Shown here piece after piece: positions 10,604 through 20,889 of a stretch of 64,000 bases of DNA. The DNA comes from Fusarium oxysporum f. sp. lycopersici 4287 (lineage: Eukaryota > Ascomycota > Sordariomycetes > Hypocreales > Nectriaceae). The stretch's first letter is position 1. Each line of letters starts with the position of its first letter. The position numbers and the translations under genes were made by a program. Under the pieces are notes generated by a model. It saw nothing but the letters and a program-made list of their open reading frames with translations, was not told the origin of the DNA and searched no databases. The DNA is taken from assembly GCF_000149955.1 (NCBI RefSeq), contig NC_030993.1, positions 2,782,650-2,846,649 of the forward strand, written 5' to 3'.

Positions 10604-11720
10604 ATGGAGAATCCTACTACGGAGACCGAAAGGCGATCAGTTGTCCGTAGACAGGTGACGCTAGTTAAAAGAAGAGGCCGCGGCAGATTACCGAAAAGCC
10701 AACCAATCACCGAACAACCAAAATTCCAACCCGGAACACTACAATTCATCAACTCTGCTCATCCAGACGAGATCACCAATGCAAATAGTATCAGATTGAT
10801 AAGATCTCACGCTGCAAAGCTTTCTCGTGCTCTCCAGAAGAAAAAACAGCAAGATGAAGCTCCTCTCGAGGGAGACAAGCCTGAAAATGCTCAAGCTAAG
10901 ACAGAGTTGAGATCTGTGGTTCACCCAGCAAGCAATAAGCAATACCGAAAGATCATACCTAAAACAAAAGTACATGAACAGACTGGAAATCACCCACCAA
11001 GTCCGATACAGTTGATCGGCGGTGCTCGCAGTGCCGCATACACAGGATTTGCAAGACCACTTTCAGATGATGAGCACTATCTTTTTGACTTCTGTACGTC
11101 ATCCTCCTTTCAACAAACTGAATCAACTAACATGTTGTATCACAGATCTAAATTATGTTATTTCTTACGGATATACTGCATGCTATGCCCAAGACGACGA
11201 GCAAAACTTTATTCACTTGATGAGACATATTTGGGTACCAAATGCAATGTCCAAAGTCAGCCTGATGAACGCTGTCTTTCACGTGGCGTGCCGGAACTAT
11301 GTCACCGTCACAAATAACAGCCTATCCAGCAAGTTTGGGGTAAAAAAACTTCAATATCGACTAATGTGCATCCAAATGGCTAAAGACGCCATCGAGTCGG
11401 AGACTGTCGCTACTGACACAACTATCGCATTGTCTATGCTTATGGCCTCTGAAGCAGTGAGCATCCCTTTCTACTTTTCGTTTTTACTTTTTATCTTTGG
11501 AAAAAGACTAACTTGATCATCGCAGTTCCTTGAAGGAGATATGAATGCATACTGGAGCCACGGCGCCGGCGTTATGAAAATGGTGCGTGCGCGAGGAGGC
11601 GTTGATATGCTGGGAATGTCAGGATTCTTGACTAGAACTGTCTCGGAATCCATCTATCTCACGCAGACCAATATGATAGCCGGGCCAAATGTCTTGGATC
11701 CAAAGATAATTGTATCCTGA
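10604..11720 (+). CDS. fungal transcription-factor-like protein without zinc cluster, C-terminally short
   Basis: Three exons (10604-11093, 11146-11456, 11526-11720) give 331 aa. The basic N-terminus (VTLVKRRGRGRLPKS) is followed by LQFINSAHPDE and IRLIRSHAAK. This pair of motifs is typical of a fungal group related to the Fungal_trans_2 regulators that carries no Cys6 cluster. The middle part (AFHVACRNY, KDAIESETVATDTTIALSMLMASE, YWSHGAGVMKMVRARGG) matches the central domain of that group. The protein stops at TGA 11718 soon after the domain, whereas relatives usually run some 100-200 residues further. The downstream DNA has no good continuation. A truncated or decaying regulator is therefore likely. 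DNA binding is unproven for this group. Confidence 0.7.
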
Positions 11721-13460
11721 GGTACAATCTGTAGAATAGCCATCGGATTTCAAAATTCTGTACAAACCTTGGACCGTATTATACAATTCTCCGTGCAAGT
11801 CAGTGGCACATTTATGTCTCAGCTCATTGAACGAGTTTCCCAAGTATGCAAATATACGGTATGATAAGTATGAATAACTACATATCAGATAGGCTCTAAG
11901 TTCTCTGTGCTGATATAAGCTCTCAGCCACAAATTTCAACTGCAAATAACACATCTATGGAGATAGGCTCAATGATGGCGGTCAGCTCGCGGGATGAGAG
12001 ACTGGGAAGATTGTAAGAAGGGAGCCTTTGTGACTGTTCGGGACTCGATGCAGGTTTATACATAGGTTGAAGGAAACAGTCTGAGAGTCAGGCGTCATAT
12101 CTGGTAAAAGTTCACGAGAAGGCTAAAGGGTGTTACTTTAAATTTTCATTTAGCTTGCTTACACAGGAAGTATGTTCTCTTCCATTTACGGGGACTTCTA
12201 CTTGAATTCAATGAGATGCTCTCAAACTGAGAGGTTGATGAACAAAAGCCTTGTTGTCCTGATTTCAAGAGCTCTCTTTGACATATGACCCGGTGGTGCA
12301 AAAGTCGAAAATCAAAAATGGACTCTCGGCGGTTGGTTCATTCTAATAGAGCTCATGACCTGGGCGAGGTTGATCAAATAAAATAGGTGAAATGATGATT
12401 GTTACCAGGTGACTTCTACGGGAACTGGCTTTACGAATATCCAGTGCATAGGCTGATATCACCTATCCAGTATCAAGCAACATAGTACGCTCGCCTAAGG
12501 ATGCTTATTCTTCAGTCAAGGGCCACAACAGATTTTGTCTGATCTGATACTATGGTCCCGCTTGTGTGATTAAAAATTTCATTAGATTTATCAACCAGCG
12601 TGGGTTGTTTAGTTAGCCACCCCCCGGCAAAGGACCAAAGGGTAAATATGTATCTTGTCGGGATCCAATATTATGATTCACCGTGGGGGAATGGAGCCTC
12701 GCGTGCCTTTTGTAACTGAGGTCTGTGCTTGAAAGCTGGTGTTTATCCTTCAACTTTGCAACTGGTAGGTTTGTGTTTTTGTTTGACATTTTGCCATAAT
12801 AAATCAGTGAAGGCCCTCAAAATCAGGTTAGATTTTATCTTTATGTTGCTGTCGTTGGTCTAGGTAACATCAGCAGTGTAATGTTACTGTGGTGTGAAAA
12901 TGCCATTTAGTATCCTTATGAACAGCCTGCTTCCGTATTTTCACAACATAACTCGTCGATGTGAAGCCTGCAAGAGGCTAATAAGTATGCTCGGCCGGAT
13001 ACCCCCAACGTTCAGCAAGACTAACATGAGCGCATCAGGCACTAGAAACATGTAGAGAAATTTGCGGTCCGGGCTAACCTGCACGCGCCCATTCTAACTT
13101 CAATTGTGTTATCTGAGGTGATGCACTCGTTTCAGGCAACTCATGTTAGACCATAAGCCTCGATCCTTGAATTCACTTCAGTGCAACCGTCTGATTGCTG
13201 TTGCAAAACATTTTAATTCGTACTAGGATGAACGAACTATCATTCATATCAATCTGGGGTGGTGAGTGGGAATACGGATGCAAGTTCAAGACAATCCATT
13301 TCTATTCATACTTATCTGATGTTGCTGGGTGACACTTGAGTTTGAATCAATCGAAAAAAAGCATCATAGCATGTATTCGAACAACGAAGATAGGGCAACT
13401 GGGAAAATATATACCGTCTATTAGGGCTTAAATTGAATTAGACCTTTGGGTTGATGTTTT
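11721..13460. other. intergenic, 1.7 kb, no recognisable gene
   Basis: No frame longer than about 60 codons with family resemblance, no tRNA and no obvious terminal repeats. It may hold unrecognised relic DNA downstream of the truncated regulator. Confidence 0.5.
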
Positions 13461-15276
13461 CTAAAGCCATCCATGAAGATGTCCATCAAACGAAGAATGT
13501 ACATCTCCTTCAATGGGTTCATCATCTTCAGAGTCCAAGTTATCAATCCACTCGTGTTCACGAATTGCCCTCTCGGCAACTGGGAACCCATCATCTCCGC
13601 GAAGCCAAGTGAATATGTTTCGAGTCACCATTTCAGAATTCTCATCCTCTGAATCATACTCCTCATAATCCACCTCCACTTCCGGGACAGAGCCCTGGAG
13701 CACTCCATTCTTCAACCTCGTTGCCATGCTCGGAACTTTAGGACCCTGCTGAACCTTTGTGCCATCGCTGCAGTGCCAAGTAAGATGTGAAAACCTGAGA
13801 CCGTGGTCCCAGCCACAGAGTATATGTTCGTGAACCTCAATATTTGTATCTTCTATGGCAGTCGAGCCGAATGGTGGGAAGGGAAACAGCGGCGGAATAG
13901 TATAATTAATGTCGCGGCAAAGATAAAGTAGTCTGCATTCATCGGCACGTGAGATTGACCGGGTGTCTGTAGCAAACTGAGGGACTGGCATCTGAATAAA
14001 GGATATCAGTGTCCCTGTCCACGCAGCTGCTCCAAGATTGATATTCCACCAACCAGCGCGGCCTTCTCGAAGTGCTTTATCGTTACCACCTGTCATAAAC
14101 GAAAAAAGCCATAAGAAGCCGATATCAGGGTCTCTTCTGATCAGAATTTCCGAAAGGGAATGGGGGTTTTTGATCGTATCAAGAACCGCAAATGAACCCT
14201 GCAGCCACATTCCACATAGGTTGCTTGACACTTCAACCTCACAAAATACACTGGTGAGAAGTGCTTTGGTTCCCTTGGCATTGCAGCTGAGTGTCAATAA
14301 TCTATCGAATTGAACATTGTTTATGCCCGTGAGAGTCGAAGATGTTTGGTGTTGGCGTCTATCCTCTTCCATTTTCTCACCCCAATGGGCGTCTGGGACC
14401 GGTAGGGCGATCGACCGGCCGTCATATTTGGAGGCAGGGATCATCAAGGCTCCTGCCAAGGATGCAAGATAGACATCGTCGTCGATACGATGGACGCTAC
14501 AATATTCGGCAAGATAGCTATATGCTTCTGATAAGGTAGTCGATACATCTGCGGATGCTGAGGTTGTAGACTTTCCCTCTACCGAGATAAGGATGGGAAT
14601 TTCTGACTCAAGAGATATGGACCAAAGGTGAATGAAGACATCTGCCCTCCTTGTTGGACATTGTCGCACTCCAACCTCTTTCGACAGATAGTAAGGCAGT
14701 CCACCACTGAGTAGCGCCTTCGCTGACTGCTCCTAGATTTATGGTCACTGGAGATTTGCTGTTGTGTTTGGGCGGTGATCTGCTGGTGTTCCCATTTGAC
14801 AAAGAAATGTCATGTCTGGATAGATGGGCGCCAGGGACGAGCTCAGCCCATCTGGCGGAAAGAATATAGGCCCAAGCTTGCAACAGAACAGGTATTTGGC
14901 GACTATGCTTTCCAAAGATATCAGGCAGAGTTGCCCTTGAATGTCGATCATCTGCCGTTAGAATCATCTTGGTTGGCTTATCCCAGGCAACGTGGAAAGT
15001 TGATTCATCTTTGAAGGGCGGCAAATGATCAACTTCATTGGCTGCAAGCCATGTCGTAGTGGCCTTAATCAAGGCGACGTTTCTGAAGTTTTTGTCGGCC
15101 TTGACGTTTTGGGGAAGCCGGGGATGATCAGGGAAGGCGGTTCGCAAGCGCTGAAGGCAATCTCTCCACAAGTCCGTCTCCTCAGAGGATGTCCTACAGA
15201 GTGCAGACCACGTCTGGTATCCTTGGGCGAACGCGCGATGAGTGCGTTGCTCGCTAGGGCGGACCGCGTCCTGCAT
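13461..15276 (-). pseudogene. large hypothetical fungal protein, one frameshift
   Basis: Two overlapping minus-strand frames belong to one gene. The upstream frame runs from ATG at 15274-15276 (MQDAVRPSEQRTH) to about 14630 (QWWTALLSVERGW). The downstream frame (SISLESEIPILISVEG...) runs to the stop at 13461. At about 14620-14628 the plus strand AAAGG reads as CCTTTGG on the coding strand, where CCTTGG would join the frames as LHSP-WSISLES. The interval is 1816 nt, one more than a multiple of three, which fits a single inserted base and a product near 604 aa. The C-terminus is acidic (VDYEEYDSEDENSE). Similar proteins are common as hypotheticals in Fusarium. No domain was recognised. Whether the extra base is real or a homopolymer error is undecided. 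Confidence 0.65.
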
Positions 15277-15750
15277 AGGTGAAGATCGCTGGGTACAGCA
15301 GATGTCAAATGAATACACAAGAGGATTTTTTTTGTTCAGCGATGCTGAATTCCTGAACAAGTGTTTGGCATTCCGTCGTTATGTAATCGAGCACAGACCG
15401 CCAGGGGTTTGTAACAGCTACGAGTTTTCGAGATGCCTATGGCTTATCAACGTTTCTCACCTGAACCTCCTGGCCGAAACGATGTGAGTTGCTCTTGTAA
15501 GGGCACATAATCAGCGTGCCTTTTGTAGCTCAGAAATAGGGGTTAGTATGGCTGACGTGTATGGTGTATTTTAAAATCGAGATAGATAATGTTACTGTTA
15601 ACCTTGCCTGATCGCCCAATGCATAGACCAATAGTAATGCATCGTGCATGCATGAACGAGCCACAAGTTATACATATATCTAACAGTTGTTATATCAATA
15701 TATTTATCATTACGTACTTGAAATGATTCTCGCTATTATATTTACTTATG
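15277..15750. other. intergenic, 0.47 kb
   Basis: AT-rich stretch between divergently oriented damaged genes. No gene was seen. Confidence 0.5.
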
Positions 15751-16914
15751 ATGTACTTTACTTTGTTGTGTCTATGTATATATTGCCTTGCAAAAGCTTG
15801 ACAGAGCCCAAACAGTGCTTTGGACTCATGGTACATCTGGATCGTATCCCACTACCACACCATCTACCCATCGCAGTCTGGAGAGAAGCGGTATGGGCCC
15901 TGCTTCATCTGTTACCCGATGGCAGGGCCCTTGCTTTTGCGCCATTGATATAGATCTGATCGTCACGTAGTCTCTCCTATCAAGATTTTGTACTATATGC
16001 CTTGGCCCTAGCAGAATATTCTGCCGCGGCCCCTGAATACGCCAGCCTTGGCGTTGGTATCACGTGGGATGGAACCACTACTATCCATCAATATGATATC
16101 TTGAAAGCTGGTGGAGCAGAAGCTCTCAATACTTCGAGAGCTGCTTTGAATACATTTCCAGAGCGTTTGACAACTGATTACCTCAATGGTGGCCATAGTC
16201 AGTCAGGCGCCGTTTAATGAGGTGTCCGAACTTCTCGGTGAGAATAACGGGAGGTTCAAGGATCTAGTCAAGGGCCATCTAGGAACTCTGCTGTTCGCTC
16301 CACCCAGAGATGGATTCTCGCTGCCAGCTACATCGATTACTACCTGGGTTGGTAAATATTTGGACCACGTCTATGCGCAGTTCAAGCTTAGTGACTGGCT
16401 TACTCTTTTGGGCATCGACCGAGTCACTCTCTTTAACCAGGTTGAGGTTGAGGGATCTCAAAGCGTCAGCAGCTTTCTCTTCAATTCCGAAAAACATATT
16501 GTCCAGCCTGACTGGATGAACATATGGTCTGTGGCTGCTCTCAAACAAATTGTTTACCCCCGTGAGAGGCTTTGGAAGGGACCTATGCTTGTTATTCATG
16601 GTGACAAAGATCCAGCGGTGCACTGCAACGCATCATTGGCTACTTCAAAGGCTACTTACGAGAAGTATCCTGGTGATCTGGAGGTCTTGGGTATTCCTGG
16701 AGTTGGTCACTTTCCTGGTATGTATGCAACTCGGTCGATTTGGATGGATTGGATTGAGGATCGGTTCGAGAGACGCAAGGTCCACAAGCAGGGCTGTTTT
16801 CAGTCCAAGATCGACCGGTTTCTACCTGACGATCATTATCAGCATGATTCAAACTCCTTCCCTTTGTGGGCTGGCAAGTCCGAATGGGCTTATGAGCTTC
16901 CCCAGGGTCATTAG
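15751..16914 (+). pseudogene. secretory-lipase-like alpha/beta hydrolase, broken
   Basis: The pieces lie in order in different frames. First comes a signal-like MYFTLLCLCIYCLAKA that ends in a stop (15751). Next is VLWTHGTSG with TTTPSTHRSLERSGMGP (from 15788), the oxyanion region of fungal secreted lipases. Then PEYASLGVG and FPERLT lead to GHSQSG (nucleophile serine, about 16190-16210), followed at once by a stop. Last is a long frame from about 16213 to 16914 with the acid motif HGDKDPAV and the histidine motif GVGHFPGM. All triad positions are present but at least two frame changes and a stop separate them, and the segment after the nucleophile seems shortened. Related proteins are secreted and hydrolyse esters. 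This copy is probably inactive. Confidence 0.65.
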
Positions 16915-17274
16915 TCTCACTGTTAATTGAAAGGAGACAGGAACTCATATTGGGATTCTAAGAGACTAAAGCTTCTATGAAAGGGAATGAGGTTAGTAGT
17001 AAGTGCTCCGAGTAGTAGCAAGAGACATGTGAAGTGAGTCTCATCATCAGCCGATGGCGGAACACTAGTCAAATCTCGTTATGATGTTGATTAGAACGGC
17101 TAACCTTAATGACATTCATTGATTCGATGCGCTGTATAAGGACAGAATTGATATGCTGTAGCACTTCCGAGTCAATATATTATCGTTCTGCAAGTTATGA
17201 GGGGAATTGCAAGCCTAAATATCAAGCCTTTTGTAGCTAATATGGGGTTTGTCATGGACACTCGCTGACAAAGT
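16915..17274. other. intergenic, 0.36 kb
   Basis: Short spacer between the 3' ends of the hydrolase relic and the minus-strand unknown gene. Nothing was recognised. Confidence 0.5.
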
Positions 17275-17835
17275 TCAATCCTCTCCACATGCAAAAGTAT
17301 TTTCAAGCTGGTTCCCTTCCCCATCTCTGGAGCCATCGAGGTCAAGGTGGGGACAGTCTCTGGGATCTTCATAAAAGGTGCTACCAAATTCTTTGATCTT
17401 GTCACAGCGCTCTTCCATCGCCAATGCATTGCCGATTCTTCCAAGGCCTTCCCTTCGGGACCGTGAAAATGTTGTGTATATGACCCAGACACCACCATCA
17501 GCTGGGACGCCCGCGAATAGGCGGGGTGAGTCAAGAGCTTTCTCCGCAGTCTCGTCAAGAATTTCCTGCCAAGGATTACTATACCATTTGGCTCCCAAGA
17601 ATCGCATTTTGTTGCAGTATGCTTCTTCCTTTTCAGGATCATCTGACATGTTGGCCCTTTGGAATCGGTCAAGACCCAGAAACTCAAGTTCGACAAGCGA
17701 ACAGAGATGTCTGAGATAGCCCCCTTTTGCAGGCCAACCGGTAGTTGTGCCGCCAATATAGTCACCGAAGCCAACTCATGGAAAGACTGTCACTCCAAAG
17801 GATCCATACACGTTTCCACCCAATATTCTGGGCAT
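17275..17835 (-). pseudogene. small hypothetical protein gene with one in-frame stop
   Basis: From ATG 17833-17835 the frame is open for 561 nt (MPRILGGNVYGSFGVTVFP, then VGFGDYIGG and FLGLDRFQRA, to the end at 17275) except for a TGA at 17776-17778. Downstream of it an alternative ATG (17649) gives a 124-residue product rich in charged residues (VWVIYTTFSRSRREGLGRI). The TGA could be a mutated CGA or GGA, a single transition or transversion. No domain was recognised. A longer frame overlapping it (17172-17774) looks like an antiphase shadow. It could also be a spliced gene with an unusual 37-nt intron across the stop, but that join does not keep the frame. Confidence 0.5.
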
Positions 17836-19032
17836 TTTGGGTATTTTAGCCACTGATGTAGAGTTGGTAGGACTTTGATTGGCCAGATGAGAGTTGCAGG
17901 ATAAATAGAAAAGAAGACCAATGCGGATGAAAGTGAGTGAAGACATTAGATTGCTTGTTGAAAAGAATTGTTGCGAAGGTTCGGTAATTTAACTGCAAAG
18001 ATAATTGCTGATGCCTGGAGGGATGACTGAGGTTATGTGACTGCCTGGGGAATAGTTGATATTCCGTTCCTATGGCCGACACACAACAGGTATCTCAGTT
18101 ACCTTCGTCCCAAGAAGCTACTCTACCCTACCAAGCACAATTGACCAGCATGACTCGTATTAAATAATGTCTTGCATGTGGTGGGATCAATGATACCAGC
18201 CTCCTGCAACATCAACCCTTCGACCAGCTAGGTAGAAGGTGCTGGCTTCAGTTATACGGCCAACAGATTCTTATTTCCTTGTCACTTCGGCATACAATTC
18301 ATCATAAAATGGCTCGTCCATAAATACAGACCATGGCTAAGAATAGACTGTGTCAAAATCTTCTGTTGGTTGGGAATCATCAGAGAGCTCAACAAATCAG
18401 ATTCATGCATCAGGCTCTCGTTCCCAAGCAGTGTTGGTTCATGTCTGTGCTTAATGCGACAGCCAACATCATATGATTCTTCCCATTTATGAGTCCGAGT
18501 GGGGGTACCAATTTGTTCCAGCGATCGCACTTCTTCTGCTCATCTTTCTCCGTAGGTACTTCGTACGAAGGCCATCGCTCCGAATATTAGGCAGACGTCT
18601 TTCGAGTCGGTAATGATTGTCCGAGCGGGCCTTGAGATTTTTGCGAACTCTACTCGTAATCTGATTTCAAGTTGAGCGCAGTTCTTCCATGCCCTCACCG
18701 GACTACCTAAGTTCGGGACATCCGGGACCAGAGTTGTGTTATTTCTTTCATTCTGACATGACTGAGTGCGGTGGGTAAGGATGTGCTGGGGTCTTAGTGT
18801 GTTAGTTGTGATTTTAATGTAAACCTATCTTGTTTCAAGATTCTTGCAGTCGGAGTGAATTATATCTATCAAGTTGTATAACTTTGTATCGCTATTCATA
18901 GTCAACGATGTCCTAATCAATATTACACAGAAATGTCATTCTTCCTACAGATTGACTAACCATCTCCAACAATTACAGCCTTTTCAACCACGTAGATGCA
19001 TGTTCAACCCTCAATGTCCACTTCAACAGGTA
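17836..19032. other. intergenic, 1.2 kb, possible relic
   Basis: No supported gene. On the minus strand at about 18560-18760 a 65-codon open stretch and a following frame (18282-18530) might be remnants of a coding gene, but no family was recognised. Confidence 0.4.
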
Positions 19033-19843
19033 TCAGCAGCAGACCGCGCAGTAGTGGCCAGGCTGCATGTGAATTAGCCTATATCCTCGCCGTTCATACC
19101 AATCCTGGTTATTTGACTAGAACGTGTCAGCTCTGTAGATTGCCATCATTCACAACGACCCAGACTTACACCCAGCTCCTTTCCGTTTTTTTCTCGGTAC
19201 AACTTCTTCTGCATCTCCTTCTCAGCGGTATCAAGTGCGAGGGTTTGGGCACATAGCGGTTCCTCAGTTGCCATTGACTCGACGATGTCCATGGCTGCTC
19301 GCCCGATGCCTTTGCTTCGAAGTGCTTTTGAGACGTAGAAGGTCTTGATCCAGTAGACGCCTTCTTTGGGAAGGTCGAGGACAAAGTTTCCTGTTTTCTC
19401 GTTTCTGTCATCAAGTGAGATGTGGCCCACGGGATAGAACTTTGTATGGGTCGGTTTTCGGGGTTTGGCTCTGAGGCTTTCGGCTGTGTCTACCAATGGT
19501 GCCTTGTCCTGAGAGATGTCAGACATAGCAATTACAAAGGAGTATCAGAGGCATACTTCAGGGTACGCATCTAAGTGTAGTTGAAGTGTTTCGCGAGTTT
19601 CGGGGTCATCTGATCGCAGTGTCTAGTCAAAGTTAAAACTTGGCTGTTGTGAATTGACTTGAGGAAACCCACGATCCAAAAGATGGACTTCTGACCCGAG
19701 ACTTGTCTCTCCTTCCATCCTTCAACTAAATGCTTATCCCAACCGCATTGCACTCGTTGCTCATAAATTCGGTTGACATGCTCTGGAGAGTTGGGGTCCC
19801 AAGGGACTAGGACGAGCTGATCTTGACGAGTTGCTGACGGCAT
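19033..19843 (-). CDS. GNAT-family N-acetyltransferase
   Basis: Four exons on the minus strand (19673-19843, 19557-19622, 19170-19508, 19033-19116) join cleanly to 219 aa. Introns of 50, 48 and 53 nt all have GT-AG ends. The acetyl-CoA loop is visible as RSKGIGRAAMDIVE (R/Q-x-x-G-x-G/A type), preceded by the strand VYWIKTFYVSKALR. The last exon supplies the conserved SNNQDWYERRGYRLI, which closes the GNAT fold. Without the last intron the frame would end early in GVSLGRCE, so the spliced model is preferred. It transfers an acetyl group to an amine of an unknown small molecule or protein. The gene appears intact, unlike its neighbours. Confidence 0.88.
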
Positions 19844-20889
19844 AGCTGATTCGCTTTTGTATCTAAAACTCAATCTTCTATCGCATCAAGAATATGATAA
19901 TTAGAGTTGAAGAAAAAAAATCTCGAAAATATAGAGATAATTATTGAGGCTTCAATAAATTATCTGTCATACACGGTAATGAGTCATTGGAGGGCGCGGA
20001 ATACGAGTTTGTCCGAGACAATTGGTGCGATTTCGTCGCTAAATGACGCGCCCCCGGAGTTGGACATTTCGCCCCGGACTGCCTTTCTTGTTCAAGGCAA
20101 CGAGACCTATCAGAACTTTTGTGTACTACAAGCTCAGTTGAGTCCTTTCAGGCCTTAAAATCGATAGCTTGCCATTGTATAAGTTTCAATAGCCGAGTCA
20201 GTTCAGTGGTTTCACTTACTGAACCTGAGTATCTGTCTTCCCCACGCTCATGTGATTAGCTTCTCGACAAATTTTTAAACTTCCATATAGTAGCTGTGCT
20301 CAGAAGATTATAGTAAATTCAATTAATACATAATTCCTTCATTGATTCAAATGAATGCTTTTCGCGTAAACATATAATACTGACCGCCAGCTCCGGTTAC
20401 CATCACGGCAATCGGGGGGATACACAGCTTTACAGGGTAAGACGTTGAGTGACATGCATCTCTTGAGATTACCTGGGCCCGAGGTCGGTTTGCTGAGACC
20501 CTGGGATGGAATTCTTCGACAGTTGGAATTGTCCAAACGGGTATCTGTATGTTCCTTCGTGGATCATCGTGTGTCAATCTCCGCAGGCATATGAGGGCAT
20601 CTAACCAGATATAAGGTCTGTAGAAAGCTCGTCTTTGCATTTCATGAATTATGCACCCTTAGGGTCTCTCACCGTTCACCAGTAAAAGTTACAGGATTTT
20701 GAATTGTCGCATACCACTCCGATTCCCAAATTCCTCTTGAGCTATGAAAGGGTTTGGAAAGCTCTTAAGTTTCTGTACCAATCTCATGAATCATTCTATA
20801 TCCCCTCTATTAAATCCACTATGGTATACCCGGCACGCGCCCCCAAACCCATTTGCTAAAGAATACAAATTATAGAGAAACTGCGCTTC
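19844..20889. other. intergenic, 1.05 kb
   Basis: No supported gene. A 97-codon minus-strand frame at 20347-20640 has no recognisable domain and no splice context. Confidence 0.5.

Noticed and set aside
11721..13460. Possible transposon remnant
   Set aside because: No terminal inverted repeats, target-site duplication or transposase-like peptide could be found by eye.
17172..17774. 200-codon minus-strand frame overlapping the small unknown gene
   Set aside because: The alternative frame has better protein character (GDYIGG, FLGLDRF, VWVIYTTFSRS), and this longer one lacks any conserved look.
20347..20640. 97-codon minus-strand frame
   Set aside because: No domain, no splice sites, and isolated in a non-coding interval.
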